A stretch of DNA of 64,000 bases from Anomaloglossus baeobatrachus (GCF_048569485.1 NC_134355.1:558314142-558378141), one strand, 5' to 3'; counted from the first letter of the stretch, positions 31,561 to 45,070 are shown. Program-made: numbers and translations. Notes: a model not told the origin generated them from the sequence alone.

Positions 31561-32620
31561 AGGCTTTCGATGCTGTTTTTGCTGCATGTGATACTGTTCC
31601 ACGGCACTGCTCCCCATTGGGTGCAATGCTCCCCTGTAGCACTTGGTCAGCCGGGGACTCTACTTGACGTGGCCAAAAGAACCACCTCTCAACCCTGTCC
31701 AAGGACAGGGACGGAGTTGCAATGGGATAGAGACTTGCAGTCCGGACAGGCCATGGGCAATCTGGATCATTGCTCCCTGGCCACCCTCACTTGGATTAAA
31801 AATCGGTGCTCCGGGGGGGTCCAAGGAGGCTCTCTGTATGATGAGGTAGACGTAGCTCATCAGGACTTTGATCCTGACACCGCTCTCACTCCGGATACAC
31901 CGGATGGTGACGCCATAAGGAATGATCCTATAGCGTCCATCAATGGAATGTTGGATCTTTTCTCCCTCAGCTCCCCCAGCGGAGGAGTCAGCTTCACAGC
32001 AGGAGAAGTCCCATTTCAAGCTCAAACGTATATTGAGTATTGTTCTGGCCACGCTGACTGCAGAGAAGCAGTCCAGGAACACCACGCTTCCCAGATAAGC
32101 GTTTTCTCCAAACGTATTAAGGATACACGTTATCACTTTCCCCCTGACGTGGTCAGGCGTTGGACCCGGGGTCCAAAGGTGGATTCTCCAATCTCCAGGT
32201 TTGCGGCTAGAGCCATAGTTGCAGTGGAGATGGGACTTCACTTACAGATGCCATTGACAGACAGATGGACTCTGGTTGAAATCTGTCTGTGAGGCTATCG
32301 GCGTGTCGGTTGCTCCGGCATTCACAGCCGTATGGGCACCCTAAGCTTTTCAGCTGTTCTTGCGCAGCTGGTCTTGAGCACAAGTACATCTGTGCCGCAG
32401 GGGCGTCCGTAACCTCGCAATGTCTGCATTGCGACTTACCCTATTAATGCTGTCCTGGAAGGACAGCCGAGGTTTCGGTCCTTCCCAGGCTCGGGCAGGT
32501 CCCAATTGTCCTCGTCCAAAAGGGCTGAAAAGCCTCAGAGGGGCTCAGCTGCCGGCCGGGCTCAATCACGCCCAAGGAAGGCAGCCGGAGGAACCGCTAC
32601 CAAGGCGGTCTCCTCATGAC
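31560..32620 (+). pseudogene. DIRS gag-like region (copy 5, broken)
   Basis: Recognised from the DPDTALTPDTPDGDA, YHFPPDVVRRWTRGPKVDSP and ISRFAARAIVAVE blocks of lineage A gag. Interrupted and partly lost; fossil. Confidence 0.75.
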
Positions 32621-34495
32621 TCTCAGCTCTCTCATCTTTCCGCATCCGCGGTTGATGGCAGACTCGCTCGCCTTTGGCGACATTTAGCTGCCACAGGTCA
32701 CAGATCGGTGGGTGAGGGACAGTGTGCCCACGTGCACAGGACAGAGTTCTGTTCTCGTCCTCCGACTCGATTCTTCAGAACGTCCCCACCTCCCCACCGA
32801 GCAGATGCTCTTCTGCAGGCAGAAGGAGTGGTAATCCCGGTTCCTCTTCAGGAACAAGACACGGTTTTCCTCCAATCTGGTTGTGGTGCCAAAAAAGGAT
32901 GGCTCTTTCCGTTCCGTTCTGGACCTAAAACTGCTCAACAAGCACGTGGAGGCCAGGCGGTTCCGGATGAAACCCTCCGCTCCGTCATTGCCTCAATGTC
33001 TCAAGGAAATTTCCTAGCATCAATAGACATCTAAGCTGCTTATCTCCACGTGCCGATTGCTACAGAGCACCAATGTTTTTCTACATTTCGTGATAGGAAA
33101 CGACCAGCTTCAGTTCGTAGCTCTGCCATTCGGGCTGGCGACAGCCCCACGGGTGTTCGCCAAGGTCATGGCGGCAGTGGTAGCAGTCTTGCACTCACAG
33201 GGACACTCTGTGATCCCTTACTTGGACGATATACTTGTCAAGGCACCCTCTCAAGAGGCATGCCAACTCAGCCTGAATGTTGCGCTGGAGACTCTCCAGA
33301 CGTTCGGGTGGATCATCAACTTCTCAAAGTCAAACCTGTCACGACCCAATCACTAACGTATCTTGGCATGGAGTTTCATACCCTCTCAGCGGTAGTGAAG
33401 CTTCCGCTGGACAAGCAGCGGTCACTACAGACTGGGGTGCAGACTCTCCTTCAAGGTCAGTCGCACTTCTTAAGACGCCTCATGCACTTCCTCGGGAAGA
33501 TAGTGGCGGCAATGGAGGCGGTTCCGTTTGCGCAGTTTCATCTGCGTTCACTTCAATGGGACATTCTCCGCCAATGAGACGGGAAGTCAACATCCCTGTA
33601 CAGGAAAGTATCCCTTTCACAGACGGCAAGGACTCTCTGCAATGGTGGCTTCTTCCCACCTCATTATCACAGGGAAGATCCTTCCTACCACCGTCTTGGG
33701 CGGTGGTCACGACAGACGCGAGTCTGTCAGGGTGGGGAGCGTTTTTCTCCACCACAGGGCTCCGGGTCCGTGGACTCAGCAGGAGTCCACCCTTCAGATC
33801 AATGTTCTGGTAATCAGAGCAGTGTATCTTGCCCTACTAGCCTTCCAGCAGTGGCTGGAAAGAAAGCAGATCCGAATTCAATCGGACAACTCCACAGCGG
33901 TGGCATACATCAATCACCAAGGGGGGACACGCAGTCGGCAAGCCTTCCAGGAAGTCCGGCGGATTCTGATGTGGGTGGATGCCACGGCCTCCACCATATC
34001 CGCAGTTCACATCCCCGGCGTAGAAAACTGGGAGGCAGACTTCCTCAGTCGCCAGGGCATGGACGCAGGGGAATGGTCCCTTCACCCGGACGTGTTTCAG
34101 GAAATCTGTCGCCGCTGGGGAAGGCCGGACGTCGACCTAATGGCGTCCCGGCACAACAACAAGGTCCCAACCTTCATGGCACGGTCTCGCGATCAAAGAG
34201 CGCTGGCGGCAGACGCCCTAGCGCAAGATTGGTCGCAGCTCCGGCTCCCTTATGTGTTTCCACCTCTGGCACCCTTGCCCAGAGTGCTACGCAAGATCAG
34301 ATCCGATTGCAGCCGCGTCATACTCGTCGCCCCAGACTGGCCGAGGAGGGCGTGGTATCCGGATCTGTGGCAGCTCACGGTCGGCCAACCGTGGGCACTA
34401 CCAGACCGACCAGACTTACTGTCCCAAGGGCCGTTTTTCCATCGGAATTCTGCGGCCCTGAACCTGACTGTGTGGCCATTGAGTCCTGGATCCTA
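32620..34495 (+). pseudogene. DIRS RT - RNase H - methyltransferase-like region (copy 5, broken)
   Basis: Blocks seen include LPFGLATAPRVFAKVMAAVV, YLDDILVKA, QSDNSTAVAYINHQGG, IPGVENWEADFLSRQG and DVDLMASRHNNKVP. Interrupted; fossil. Confidence 0.82.
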
Positions 34496-35513
34496 GCGTC
34501 TTCAGGATTATTCCACGGGGTCGTTGCCACCATGAGACAGGCTAGGAAGCCCACGTCCGCTAAGAACCACAGAACGTGGAGGATATTCTTATCCTGGTGC
34601 TCTGCTCAGGGAGTGTCTCCCTGGCCATTTACATTGCCTACCTTTCTTTCTTTCCTGCTATCTGGGTTAGAAAAAGGTTTGGCGCTCGGTTCCCTTAAAG
34701 GTCAGGTATCGGCGCTATCCGTCTTTTTTCAGAGGCGTTTGGCACGCCTTCCTATGGTGCGCACGTTCCTACAGGGGGTTTGCAATATCGTTCCCCCGTG
34801 CAAGCGGCCGTTAGATCCATGGGATCTGAACAGGGTACTAGTTGCCCTCCAGAAGCCGCCCTTCGAGCCTCTGAGGGAGGTTTCACTTTCTAGACTATCC
34901 CAGAACGTGGCTTTTCTGGTAGCGATCACATCTCTTCGGAGAGTGTCTCAGCTGGCAGCGCTGTCATCCAAGACTCCCTTCCTGGTCTTCCACCAGGACA
35001 AGGTAGTGCTGCGCCCCATTCAGGAGTTTTCTCCCGAAGGTGGTATCCTCTTTTCATCTTAATCAGGATATCTCCTTGCCTTCGTTTTGTCCTCATGCAG
35101 TTCATCGGTATGAGAAGGATTTACATTTGTTAGATCTGGTGAGAGCACTCAGAATCTACATTTCCCGCACGGCGCCCTTGCGCCGTTCGGATGCACTTTT
35201 TGTCCTTGTCGCTGGTCAACGCAAAGGGTCGCAGGCTTCTGAGGCCGCCCTGGCTCGATGGATCAAGGAACCAATTCTTGAAGCCTACCGTTCTGCTGGG
35301 CTTCCGGTTCCATCAGGGCTGAAGGCCCATTCAACCAGAGCCGTGGGTGCTTCCTGGGCATTACGTCACCAGGCTACGGCTCAACAGGTGTGCCAGGCAG
35401 CTACCTGGTCGAGTCTGCTCACTTTCACCAAACATTATCAGGTGCATACCTATGCTTCGGCGGACGCCAGCCTAGGTAGAAGAGTCCTGCAGGCGGCAGT
35501 TGCCTCCCCGTAG
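34470..35513 (+). pseudogene. DIRS tyrosine recombinase region (copy 5, broken)
   Basis: Blocks seen include TWRIFLSWCSAQGVSPW, TSLRRVSQLAAL, HSTRAVGASWALRHQATAQQ and TKHYQVHTYASADASLG. Interrupted; fossil. Confidence 0.82.
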
Positions 35514-36004
35514 GGGAGGGCTGTCTTCGCAGCTCTAACATGAGGTATTTCTTTCCCACCCAGGGACAGCTTTTGGACGTCCCAATCGTCTGGGTCTCCC
35601 AATGGAGCGACGAAGAAGAAGGGAATTTTGTTACTTACCGTAAATTCCTTTTCTTCTAGCTCCTATTGGGAGACCCAGCACCCGCCCTGTTGTCCTTCGG
35701 GATTTTTGGGTTGTTTCGGGTACACATGTTGCTCATGTTGAACAGTTTTTCAGTTCTCCGATGTTACTCGGAGTGAATTTGTTTAAACCAGTTATTGGCT
35801 TTCCTCCTTCTTGCTTTTGCACTAAAACTGGTGAGCCAGTGATCCCACTGGGGGTGTATAGCCAGAAGGGGAGGGGCCTTACACTTTTTAGTGTAATGCT
35901 TTGTGTGGCCTCCGGAGGCAGTAGCTATACACCCAATCGTCTGGGTCTCCCAATAGGAGCTAGAAGAAAAGGAATTTACGGTAAGTAACAAAATTCCCTT
36001 CTTT

Positions 36005-36825
36005 TTCCAGCGTCGCTGCAGTTGGTCTCCAGGGATTTGTGACCTGCCAGCAGCTCCAGTATGGCGGAGATCACAACGCAATAAATCTCTAAGAGCCTTG
36101 TTCTTGCTCTCAGAGTTTCATTGAGAGCTTGATGTAATTTCTGACTTCCATCCAGTCAGAAGTTACGGGTACTAGATTGTGCTGCAGGATCCGAGCGGTG
36201 CCGAAAACTATGAAGCCGCCAGAAAGTGAGTATAAGACTAATTCTAAGCTCTTTGCCCAAAGCACCACTCCAGTGGTGGGACAAACAAAAAGAAAAAAAA
36301 AAGAGTAGTGTTTTTAATGGAGCATGTGCTGATGCTCACCCATATTGGCTCTACTTGCGGTCTGCTTTTTTTTTTCTTTTTTTTTTTTTTTTTTTTTTCC
36401 CCCTGACTCAGACTTGCATTGGTGATTTTAATCCGCCACTTACATCAATATCGGACAAGTTTCTGTGCTTTCATGTTGATCCTTTGTGTGATTTCCCCCC
36501 CGCTCATGTGAGGTAACTCATAAACTATCATAAGTTCTGGCTGTGAAAAACAGACTGCACTCGTGTGGAAAACTGACATCTGAATGAGTTCTTTGCAGTG
36601 CATGGTTTCAAAAAAACACACTATTTGAAGGACATTAGTTAATTTTGCACTGCTTGTTCTTGGGTGCACTGGTTTCCCTTTAACTGGTATTAACCACCTA
36701 TATATAACATGCACAAGGAGACAACCATTTCTTTTTCAATTAAATGTTTTCTAGGAAAGAATTCATACAAGGGTAATAAAGTGCATATTCACCGGCCTTC
36801 TAGATTTCCACCCCAAGTTATATTA
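36005..36825. other. Intergenic sequence, no recognised gene
   Basis: Contains a poly-T tract at about 36367-36399. No exon, RNA gene or clear transposon end seen. Confidence 0.6.
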
Positions 36826-37050
36826 ATAATAATAATAATAATTATAGAGCACCATTGATTCCATGGTGCTGTACATCGGGGGGTTACATACAAAGTACAT
36901 GTACAAGTTACAATAGACACACTGGTATAGAGGGAAGAGGACCCTGCCCTTGCGGGCTTAGTCTATAGGATACTGGGAAGGACACAGTAGGTGGGGCAGT
37001 TGGGTCGTGGGAGATTATAGGAATTTCTGAACAGATGAGTTTTCAAGTTA
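36826..37050. repeat. Interspersed repeat with (ATA)n head
   Basis: TAATAATAATAATAATAATT followed by TATAGAGCACCATTGATTCC, ATGGTGCTGTACATCGGGG and ACCCTGCCCTTGCGGGCTTA. A short tandem at one end plus a conserved body resembles the common vertebrate repeat tail of this type. The class (SINE, LINE tail or DNA element) is not clear to me. Confidence 0.6.
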
Positions 37051-37499
37051 TCTAGCCATATATCCAATGCATACAGTGGCCATATGCGAACAGACAAGTG
37101 GTGATATTGACATCCATCTTAGAAAACCGTTGTTTGTGCAATCATCCACAATTAGATATTTGTTATCAGAGGAGGAAAAGAAGAACAGAAACCAAAAAAT
37201 GATGAATTTTAAATATTTTTATTCAACAAGAGTACAAAATGTATTAATACCAACTTACAGGACAGAGACCGGAAAAGATGTAAAATACCTGCACCATGTG
37301 GAAAGGGAAACGAGGTGTGACTCCCCCCCCCCCCTTCCCCAACCAGTGCGACCACCGCATGCATATGAAAGGACCACAACCTATCAATAAATATCCACTA
37401 CTGCTTCAGTTAGCATTTATAAGAAAACAATTCCTATGGTAGTGTATAAGGAGGAGGGTCAAAGGTGTGTATGCATATAAAGACTCCTAAGGGTGACAG

Positions 37500-38100
37500 A
37501 AAACCGCTGGATAAAAATATGGTTCTGTGTGACTAAGGATGCAGAGGTACCAATCACAATACTACAGTGTATATCTGATGAGCTGTATACTGCCGTGCTA
37601 AAATAACACAGAATCACACAGAGAATATATTAGACCTCCTGGCGGTATAGAAGTACACACCGAGAATAAATGTTTTGTACTGAAAGGAGTAGGTAATAAC
37701 ACTTAGTACTAAACTTCCTGTTCATTTATCTGGGCTACTAAGAGGCAAGGTTGGAGCTACAAAATATGTATGTCTCTAACAGACCAAAAGAGGCCAGAAG
37801 ATGCTCATGTACTTATGTATAATTATCTGAGATAGAGGTTGCAGAAATGCTGATCAAAAATACTAAAGTGTATATTTAATGAGAAGTATGCTGCCATGCC
37901 ATAGTAACAGAGAATCACAGTAAAGAATATATTAAACCTCCTGGCAGTATAAAAGTTCACAGTCAAAAGGAACGTTTTGAACTGGGAGGAGCCAGCAATA
38001 ACGCTTGGTAGCTTGGATGAATCAACAAGAAGTTTAGTACTAAGAGGCAGGGTTAGTGCTGCAAAAAATGTGTATATCTAACATACCAGGGGAGACCAGA
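37500..38100. repeat. Two diverged direct repeats of ~300 bp
   Basis: Shared words in order: ACTA(C/A)AGTGTATAT, TGCTGCCATGCC versus TACTGCCGTGCT, AATATATTA(G/A)ACCTCCTGGC, then AGTACTAA and TACTAAGAGGCA(A/G)GGTT. The first unit starts near 37540 and the second near 37845. Flanking 38190-38230 has GATCGTTTCGCTCGGCCC, a motif seen in frog repeats. No coding frame. Confidence 0.6.
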
Positions 38101-39350
38101 GGATGAAAGCTGTAAACAAACATCAAAATAAAGGGATAGATGCATACACTATAGTTACCTATAAGCAGCAGTGGTCACAGTGGAGGGGAGAGGGAGATCC
38201 TCAACGATCGTTTCGCTCGGCCCTTTTTCCAGGGGCAGTATCTGTTTGTGGCTGTAGTCAATTCTCTACCCTGGCGATCAATGTAAATTCTTATATCCAG
38301 AATATTTTTAAAGGACTCCCTAATTGTTGGATGGTCACTAGCAAGTTTCTTGACAAGACTGAAACACTTGACATCAGAAGTGACATATTTCTTAGGTATT
38401 TACCCTTTACCATCAAAGCCAGTTTCGACCTTCCTGACACAGCCCTATTTTTCAAATGTGTCATGTCACTTTTTGGTAAAAACTCTAGAATGCTTCTTCC
38501 AATCCCAGTTATTTGGGGATTTATTTTTTTCTTTACACATTGAATTTCATGATAGTGACAAATTTTGTTTAATAAGATGTGTTAATTTCTGACATTTTGT
38601 AAAAGTGTATGAAAAATTAGAAATGTTTAAACGTTGCATTTGTATGCCTGAACTACTGTTTGGGCCCATGCCAGTGCATGGAGGGAAAGAAAGCACTTTT
38701 GACTTTTGGTGCCCAATTTTGACTGGGGCAGACCGTGGACACCATGTCACTTTTGAGGAGTCTAGAAAAATAGATCAGCGGCACTCACCACAGAAGTATA
38801 AAAAAAAAAAAAAATTTCTTCACTTTTTTTTTTTAAAAACAACTTTGCAGCTTTAACAGCAGGGAGGGGAGAGATGTGCAGCAGGTGCACAAACTCACTC
38901 ACATTTGAAGAGCCCCTTGAGGTGATAAAACAGCAAAAGTGATCCCATTTTTAGAAACTATATGACTCAAAAGCAGTCAGCTTGGGATGTAGTGATCTTT
39001 TAGGACATACAGGTGCTTCAGAACAGTTTACACTATTGGGATATGAAATTGAAATGTTCAACTAAGATAAGCTCCCAATCTTCCAGTTTTGCAAAGGGTC
39101 AGAGCTAAAAATGGACCCCGCAAATTGTAAATAGTTTCTCTGAAATGTGGCAATATCAAATATGTGGTCAAAAACTATTGCTGGGACGCCCAGCAGGACG
39201 TGGAAGGGAATAAAGGTTATGTGGCTTTGGGGATGAAAATTTCTCTATAAAAAAAAAAAAAAGTGGGTGCAACTTGCAGAGCACTCAAGGTGTCAGAACA
39301 GCAGAAAACACCCATAAAGTGACCCAATGTTAAAAAAGAAACCTAACTCT
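38101..39350. other. Intergenic sequence, no recognised gene
   Basis: AT-rich, with A-rich and T-rich tracts near 38800-38835 and 39247-39262. Open frames here are short and show no recognisable domain. Confidence 0.55.
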
Positions 39351-39351
39351 T

Positions 39352-39728
39352 AGGCTATGTGCCCACGGTACTCTGTACCCACGAATTCTATTTTCTAGAT
39401 AAATCCGCAGGTTTTACAAAGTACAGACACTCCCTATGGGACATGGGGAGTGCTGGGTCCATGCTGCGGTATGTGCAGCTGCAGATGTCCTGCAGCCGCA
39501 CGTAACTGCATGTCAATTATTCCTGCTCAATATGCTGCGGAATTCCCGGCTCTCCACTATGGAGATAGAGGCGGGAACTTCAGCAAGTAAGCTACATAAA
39601 TGTCCGCAGGTTTACCGCAGCTATTTCGCTGGAATTCCGCAGCAATGTATAGCTGTGGATTCCAGGGAGTTTCTGCGGGAAACCTGCGGATATATCTGTG
39701 GGTACGAGCTCCCATGGGCACATAGCCT
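39352..39728. mobile_element. MITE-like element with TTAGGCTATGTGCCCACGG ends
   Basis: The left end TTAGGCTATGTGCCCACGG and the right end CCCATGGGCACATAGCCTGA are inverted repeats. The interior has further inverted words (GAATTCCCGGCTCTCC; CGGGAACTTC). Non-coding. Confidence 0.7.
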
Positions 39729-39732
39729 GAAA

Positions 39733-39970
39733 GAGAAATAACCATCAGGATTTTCATATATAAAGTAAAGCCAGTGCTATAGACACTAGGATGCTGAATG
39801 TAAGCATAGCTTTTGTTCTGAGACTGGATGTTTTATTTCAGAAATATGTGCAAGTAAACTTAGAGATGCACTGTTATTCTGTAGCACCTGTCAATCAAAT
39901 AGCAAAACCTGACCCACATATTTAGATATCTATTCCCAGCCTTGTCTGCTGCATGGCCTTGGTAGATGCT
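39733..39970. repeat. Decayed copy of the large foldback transposon
   Basis: Matches the left arm of 20997-21130 with substitutions: CATCAGGATTTTCATATATA, AAGCCAGTGCTATAGAC, then GTGCAAGTAAAC, GATGCACTGTTA and TAGCACCTGTCAATCAA. The right part is missing or unrecognisable. Confidence 0.7.
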
Positions 39971-40661
39971 AGACTGTATGGGCTCCTTCCAGGTATGAGT
40001 CCATTCTGTCATGTAATAGGGGGCGTGTTCAAAATGCAGTTCATTTTTTATAAAAAAAAATGTATTTTTTTTTGTATCACCATATTCCGAGAGCTTTAAC
40101 TTTTATTTTTCCTTCAAAAGAGCTGTGTGGCCTCTTCGTGGGATGTTTTTATTGTACCATTTTGGACTACATTACATTTTTGTTTGGTTTTATTTTTGGT
40201 TGACAGAGAACTTACAACAATTCATGCTTGCTTTTTTTTGTATGCAATTCAAAGGAAAGAAAACTTAATCAATTCAGTACTACCATACAGATACTGCATC
40301 TCTATTTTTTTTTTATGCGTTTCAGCTTTATCACGCTAGATTATATTTTGCATTGACATATACTGATGACTGTTGTATTTTTTCACTGACAGAGCAGTAT
40401 GAGGACTTTTTTTGCACTAAAAAATTGTTATACAACTTTTTTTTTTTTTTTCTTGTTTTATACAACTTATTGTACACTTTTTGTAACCTCATCAGTGGGG
40501 AAAATAAGAATTTGATACACTGATTTTGCAAGTTTTCCCACCTACAGAGAATGTAGAGGTCTGTAATTTTTATCGTAGGTACACTTCAACTGTGACAGAC
40601 AGAATCCCTCCCCTCAAAAAATCCAGAAAATCACATTGTATGGTTTTTAAATAATTTGCAT
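39971..40661. other. Intergenic sequence, no recognised gene
   Basis: T-rich with several poly-T and poly-A tracts (for example 40435-40452). Nothing identifiable. Confidence 0.55.
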
Positions 40662-41024
40662 TTCTTTGTCGCTCCATTGGGAGACCCAGACAATTGGGTG
40701 TATAGCTTCTGCCTCCGGAGGCCACACAAAGTATTACACTTTAAAAAGTGTAACCCCTCCTCTCTGCTATACACCCTCCCGTGCATCATGGGCCCATCAG
40801 TTTTAGACTTTGTGTTGAAGGAGGCACACATTCACACAATGCTCCACATTTTAGTCAGCAGCAGCTGCTGATTATATCGGATGGAAGAAAAGAGGGCCCC
40901 TAACAGGGCCCCCGGCATGCTCCCTTCTCACCCCACTGAGTCGGCGGTGCTGTTAAGGTTGAGGTACCCATTGCGGGTACACAGGCAGGAGCCACATGCC
41001 GTTTTCCTTCCCCATCCCTTAGGG

Positions 41025-41900
41025 GCTCTGGGGAAGTGGGATCCTAACCGGTCATCCAGCCACTGGGACCGGGCTCCCTCTGCAGCCCCTGGGGGAATCT
41101 GCCGGACAGGAGACTGAGTATCGTCGGGGACATGGCCCTGCATCTACAGGGACTCTGTGTCCCCTTTGGGACGGTGCATGAAGCACCTTGGCCTCAGACG
41201 CAGCTGCGACTGCGGTGTGGATTTTTTCACTGGGACTACCGCGCCGACCGTGCCTGTTTGCCGGCCGCGGTTTTTACTTTAGTCCCCGGCTTTTGCGGCC
41301 TAGTGTGTTAAACTCCCGCCCCTGAGCCTGCCAGTCAGGGAGAAAGGCGGGACGGTCGGTATGATGCCGACAGTGAGGGCTGGAGCACACTTCGCTGTCC
41401 TCCGCCCCCCTCACTGATCACTATGGGCCACCAGATTCCCGCACTTTTGCGGTTCCGCCCACGGCTCTCTCCTCCCCTCGGAATGCCGGCAGCCATTGTT
41501 ATAATTCTGCCGGTGGAGGATCTCAGAATCTGCTCTACAGCTCTGGGAGAGGGGGATCCTGACCGGTCGCCATGCACTGGGACCGGGCTCCGCAGCCCCT
41601 GGGGGATTCTGACGGACAGGAGACTGGACATCATCAGGGACAGAGCCCTGCATCCATAAGGTACTCTGTGTCTCCTTAGGGACGGTGCATGCAGCATCTG
41701 TGTTACAAACGCCGCAGCGGTTGCTGTGTGGTTTGTGAGACCGGGACTACCGCACCGACCGCGCCTGTTTGCCGGCCGCGTTTTTAAATTTAGTCCCCGG
41801 CTCTTGCGGCCTAGTACCATATACTCCCGTTCCCGGGCCTGCCAGTCAGGGGTAACGACGGGACGGCCGACTGGACGTCGGCATGGAGGGCTGGAGCATA
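41025..41900 (+). repeat. Duplicated leader segment in DIRS copy 6
   Basis: The block from GGGATCCTAACCGGTC (about 41039) through GACCGGGCTCC, CCTGGGGGAATCTGCCGGAC, GGGACGGTGCATG and CCGGCTTTTGCGGCCTAGT recurs, diverged, from about 41550 (GGGATCCTGACCGGTC) to CCGGCTCTTGCGGCCTAGT. The offset is about 510 bp. Confidence 0.8.
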
Positions 41901-42089
41901 CCTTGGTATCCTCCTCCCCCCTCACTGAGCACTGTGGGGCACCAGTTTTTCGGGTGCTGACCCCCCTTGGGTGCCGAAGTGTGTATATATATATATATAT
42001 TTATTTATATGGTATATGATCTCATGTTCGGCAGCATTATTTGCTTTTGGCTGTATACCCTCACTGATTACTCTAAGAGGAGACAACAG

Positions 42090-43190
42090 CATGTCGTCCG
42101 CAAAGAGTAAGGGTGCCAAGGCACTGGCTTATTTTACAATATTACAGGCAGGTTCCACCTACCCTCATTGTGTACAATGCCTGGCCCCTGGGGCACTCAC
42201 TCAGCCGGAGCCCCCGGCACTGGTGGGACCCTCGGCTCAGGTGGTACCGCCGGTTTCCACTGCACAGATGGCAGGGACAGAGTTTGCACGTTGGAATCAG
42301 CAACTCTCTGAGCTTTCACATTCCAGGACTCAGTCTATGGACAGAGGGTCTGCTAAGATACTGGAAGCTTTGCAGTCCAGACCGGTAACACAGGGCCAGG
42401 GAGCTGTGAGTTCATCGCTCCCGGGTCCCTCTGGGTCGGTACAACAAGGGGCTCCTGGGGTAACACCCAGATCCCACGGTGAGAACTCCGTCACGGACCG
42501 CGGCATCCGATAGGCTAAGCGGGCCCGCTGGGAACCTTCCCCGACTTCATCAGGAGTGCGTGTTTCAATCACTCTAACTCCAGAGGGGCCGTCCAGAAGC
42601 ACAGAACTTTACGGACAAGCGCTTACTACGCGCCTTAATGACACGCGTTACCCTTTCCCTCCCCTGACGTTGTTAAAGGTTGAGCTCAGTGTCACAGGGT
42701 GGATCCTCCAGTCTCCAGACTGACGGCTAGATCCGTAGTATTAGTGGCAGATGTCCATCTCTCATGTATGCCACTGACAGGCAAATAAAGCTTATGATGA
42801 AATCCATCTATGAAGCCATAGTCGCATCTTTTGCTCCAGCCTTCGCAGCCGTGAGGGCACTCCAAGCTATCTCAGCTTCTCTGGCTGAGATTAATGCGGT
42901 CGCACATACCTTTGCCCCGCAGGTTGTGTCCTTCACTTCTCAGGCGTAGGTTTTTTCGTCCTATGCCATGAACGCCGTTCCTGGACTCTGCGAGCCGTAC
43001 TGCGGTAGCATCCACCAATTCGGTGGCAGTCTGCTGGGCCATGTGGCTACGTGAATGGAAGGCAGACTCTGCTTCCAAGAAGTTCTCAACCGGTTTGCCA
43101 TTTTCTGGCGACCGTTTGTTTGGCGAGCAATTGGATGAAATTATTAAACAGTCCAAGGGAAAGGACTCGTCCTTGCCCCAGTCCAAAGGT
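42090..43190 (+). pseudogene. DIRS gag-like remnant (copy 6, broken)
   Basis: Begins with the usual ATGTCGTCCGCAAAG context near 42090 and keeps parts of the N-terminus, the central Ala-rich region and the C-terminus. Much of the acidic and proline-rich middle is missing. Fossil. Confidence 0.75.
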
Positions 43191-43269
43191 TTCGGTCCTT
43201 TCGGTCCTCAGCAAAGTTCCGTTCCTCCACGTCCAACAGGTCAGAGGAGGGCCAGAGGAACTCTTCTGC

Positions 43270-45070
43270 ATGGCGGTCTAAGTCACATACAGGATAGAGC
43301 TCTGCTCTCGTCCTCCGACTCGTTTCTTCAAAACATCTCCGCCCCCCGAGCGAGCCGATGCACTTTTTCAGGCGGTGAACACTCGGAGGGCAGAAGGAGT
43401 GGTGATTCCCGTTCCCCCTCAGGAGCATGGTCACGGCTTCTACTCCAACTTGTTCGTGGTGCCAAAAAAGGACGGATCTTTCCGTCCCGTTCTAGACCTC
43501 AAACTGCTCAACAAGCATGTGAGCACCAGAAGGTTTCGGATGGAATCTCTCCGCTCGGTCATCGCCTCGATGTCACAAGGAGACTTCCTAGCATCAATCG
43601 CATCAAGGATGCTTATCTCCATGTGCCGATCGCACCCGAACATCAACGCTTCCTGCGTTTCGCCATTGGGGACGAACACCTTCAGTTCGTGGCACTGCTT
43701 TTCGGCCTGGCGACAGCCCCATGGGTCTTCACCAAGGTCATGGCATCCGTTGTGGCGGTCCTACACTCTCAGGGCCACTCGGTGATCCCTTACTTAGACG
43801 ATCTCCTAGTCAGGGCACCCTCCCGGGTGGCGTGTCAACACAGCCTGACCGTCGCTCTGGCGACTCTCCAGCAGTTCGGGTGGCTCATCAACTTCCCAAA
43901 GTCCAAGTTGACACCGACCCAATCACTGACTTATCTCGGGATGGAGTTTCATACTCAGTCAGCGGTAGTCAAGCTACCGCTGGACAAACAGCTTTCGCTG
44001 CAGACAGGGGTGCAATCTCTTCTTCGGAATCAGTCACACTCCTTGAGACGCCTTATGCACTTCCTAGGGAAGATGGTGGCAGCAATGGAGGCAGTTCCTT
44101 TTGCGCAGTTTCATCTGCGTCCACTTCAATGGGACATCCTCCGCAAATGGGACAGGAGGTCGACGTCCCTAGACAGGAACGTTTCCCTGTCACGGACAAC
44201 CAAAACCTCTCTTCAGTGGTGGCTTCCTCCCACTTCTTTGTCGAAAGGAAAATCTTTCCTGCCCCCATCCTGGGCTGTGGTCACGGCGGACGCGAGTCTG
44301 TCAGGGTGGGGAGCGGTCTTCCTCCGCCACAGGGCTCAGGGAACCTGGACTCCGACAGAGTCCTCCCTTCAGATCAATGTTCTGGAGATAAGGGCAGTGT
44401 ATCTAGCCCTAAAGGCGTTCCAGCGGTGGCTGGAGGGCAGGCAGATCCGAATACAGTCGGACAACGCCACGGCGGTTGCATACATCAACCACCAGGGCGG
44501 CACACTCAGTCGTCAAGCCTTCCGAGAAGTGCGGCAGATTCTGCTGTGGGCGGAAGCCACAGCCTCCACCATCTCCGCAGTTCACATCCCGGGCGTAGAA
44601 AATTGGAAAGCAGATTTTCTCAGTCGCCAGGGCATGGACGCAGGGGAATGGTCTCTTCACCCGGACGTGTTTCTAGAGATCTGTTGCCGCTGGGGAACGC
44701 CGGACGTCGACCTCATGGCGTCTCGGCACAACAACAAAGTCCCGGCATTCATAGCTCGGTCCGAGGATCACAGAGCTCTGGCGGCAGACGCGTTAGTTCA
44801 GGACTGGTCGCAGTTTCGACTGCCTTATGTATTTCCTCCTCTGGCACTGCTGCCCAGAGTGTTACGCAAGATCAGGTCCGACTGCCGCCGCGCCATCCTC
44901 GTCGCTCCAGACTGGCCGAGGAGATCGTGGTACCCGGATCTGTGGCACCTCACGGTGGGTCAACCGTGGGCACTCCCAGACCGACCAGACTTGCTGTCTC
45001 AAGGACCATTTTTCCATCTGAATTCTGCGGCCCTCAACCTGACTGTGTGGCCATTGAGTCCTGGCTACTA
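43270..45070 (+). pseudogene. DIRS RT - RNase H - methyltransferase-like region (copy 6, broken)
   Basis: Shows VVPKKDGSFRPVLDLKLLNK, YLDDLLVRA, TADASLSGWGAVF, QSDNATAVAYINHQGG and DVDLMASRHNNKVP. A long stretch is still open, but the region as a whole is interrupted. Confidence 0.85.

Larger units (their letters stand above)
29973..36004 (+). mobile_element. DIRS retrotransposon, lineage A, copy 5 (decayed)
   Basis: Full-length in outline: left inverted repeat 29973-30115 (TTCTTCGTCGCTCCATTGGG), leader with tandem repeats, gag region about 31560-32620, RT/RNase H/methyltransferase-like region about 32620-34495, recombinase region about 34470-35513, internal complementary region about 35582-35676, right inverted repeat about 35800-36004. 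The coding part has around ten breaks and small losses, so it is clearly older than copies 1, 3 and 4. It is intergenic, about 1.1 kb after the distal IWS1 poly(A) signal, in the same direction. Confidence 0.92.

Noticed and set aside
38103-38543. A 146-codon open frame as a host gene
   Set aside because: No recognisable domain, no splice context, AT-rich flanks with repeats; expected by chance in a window of this size.
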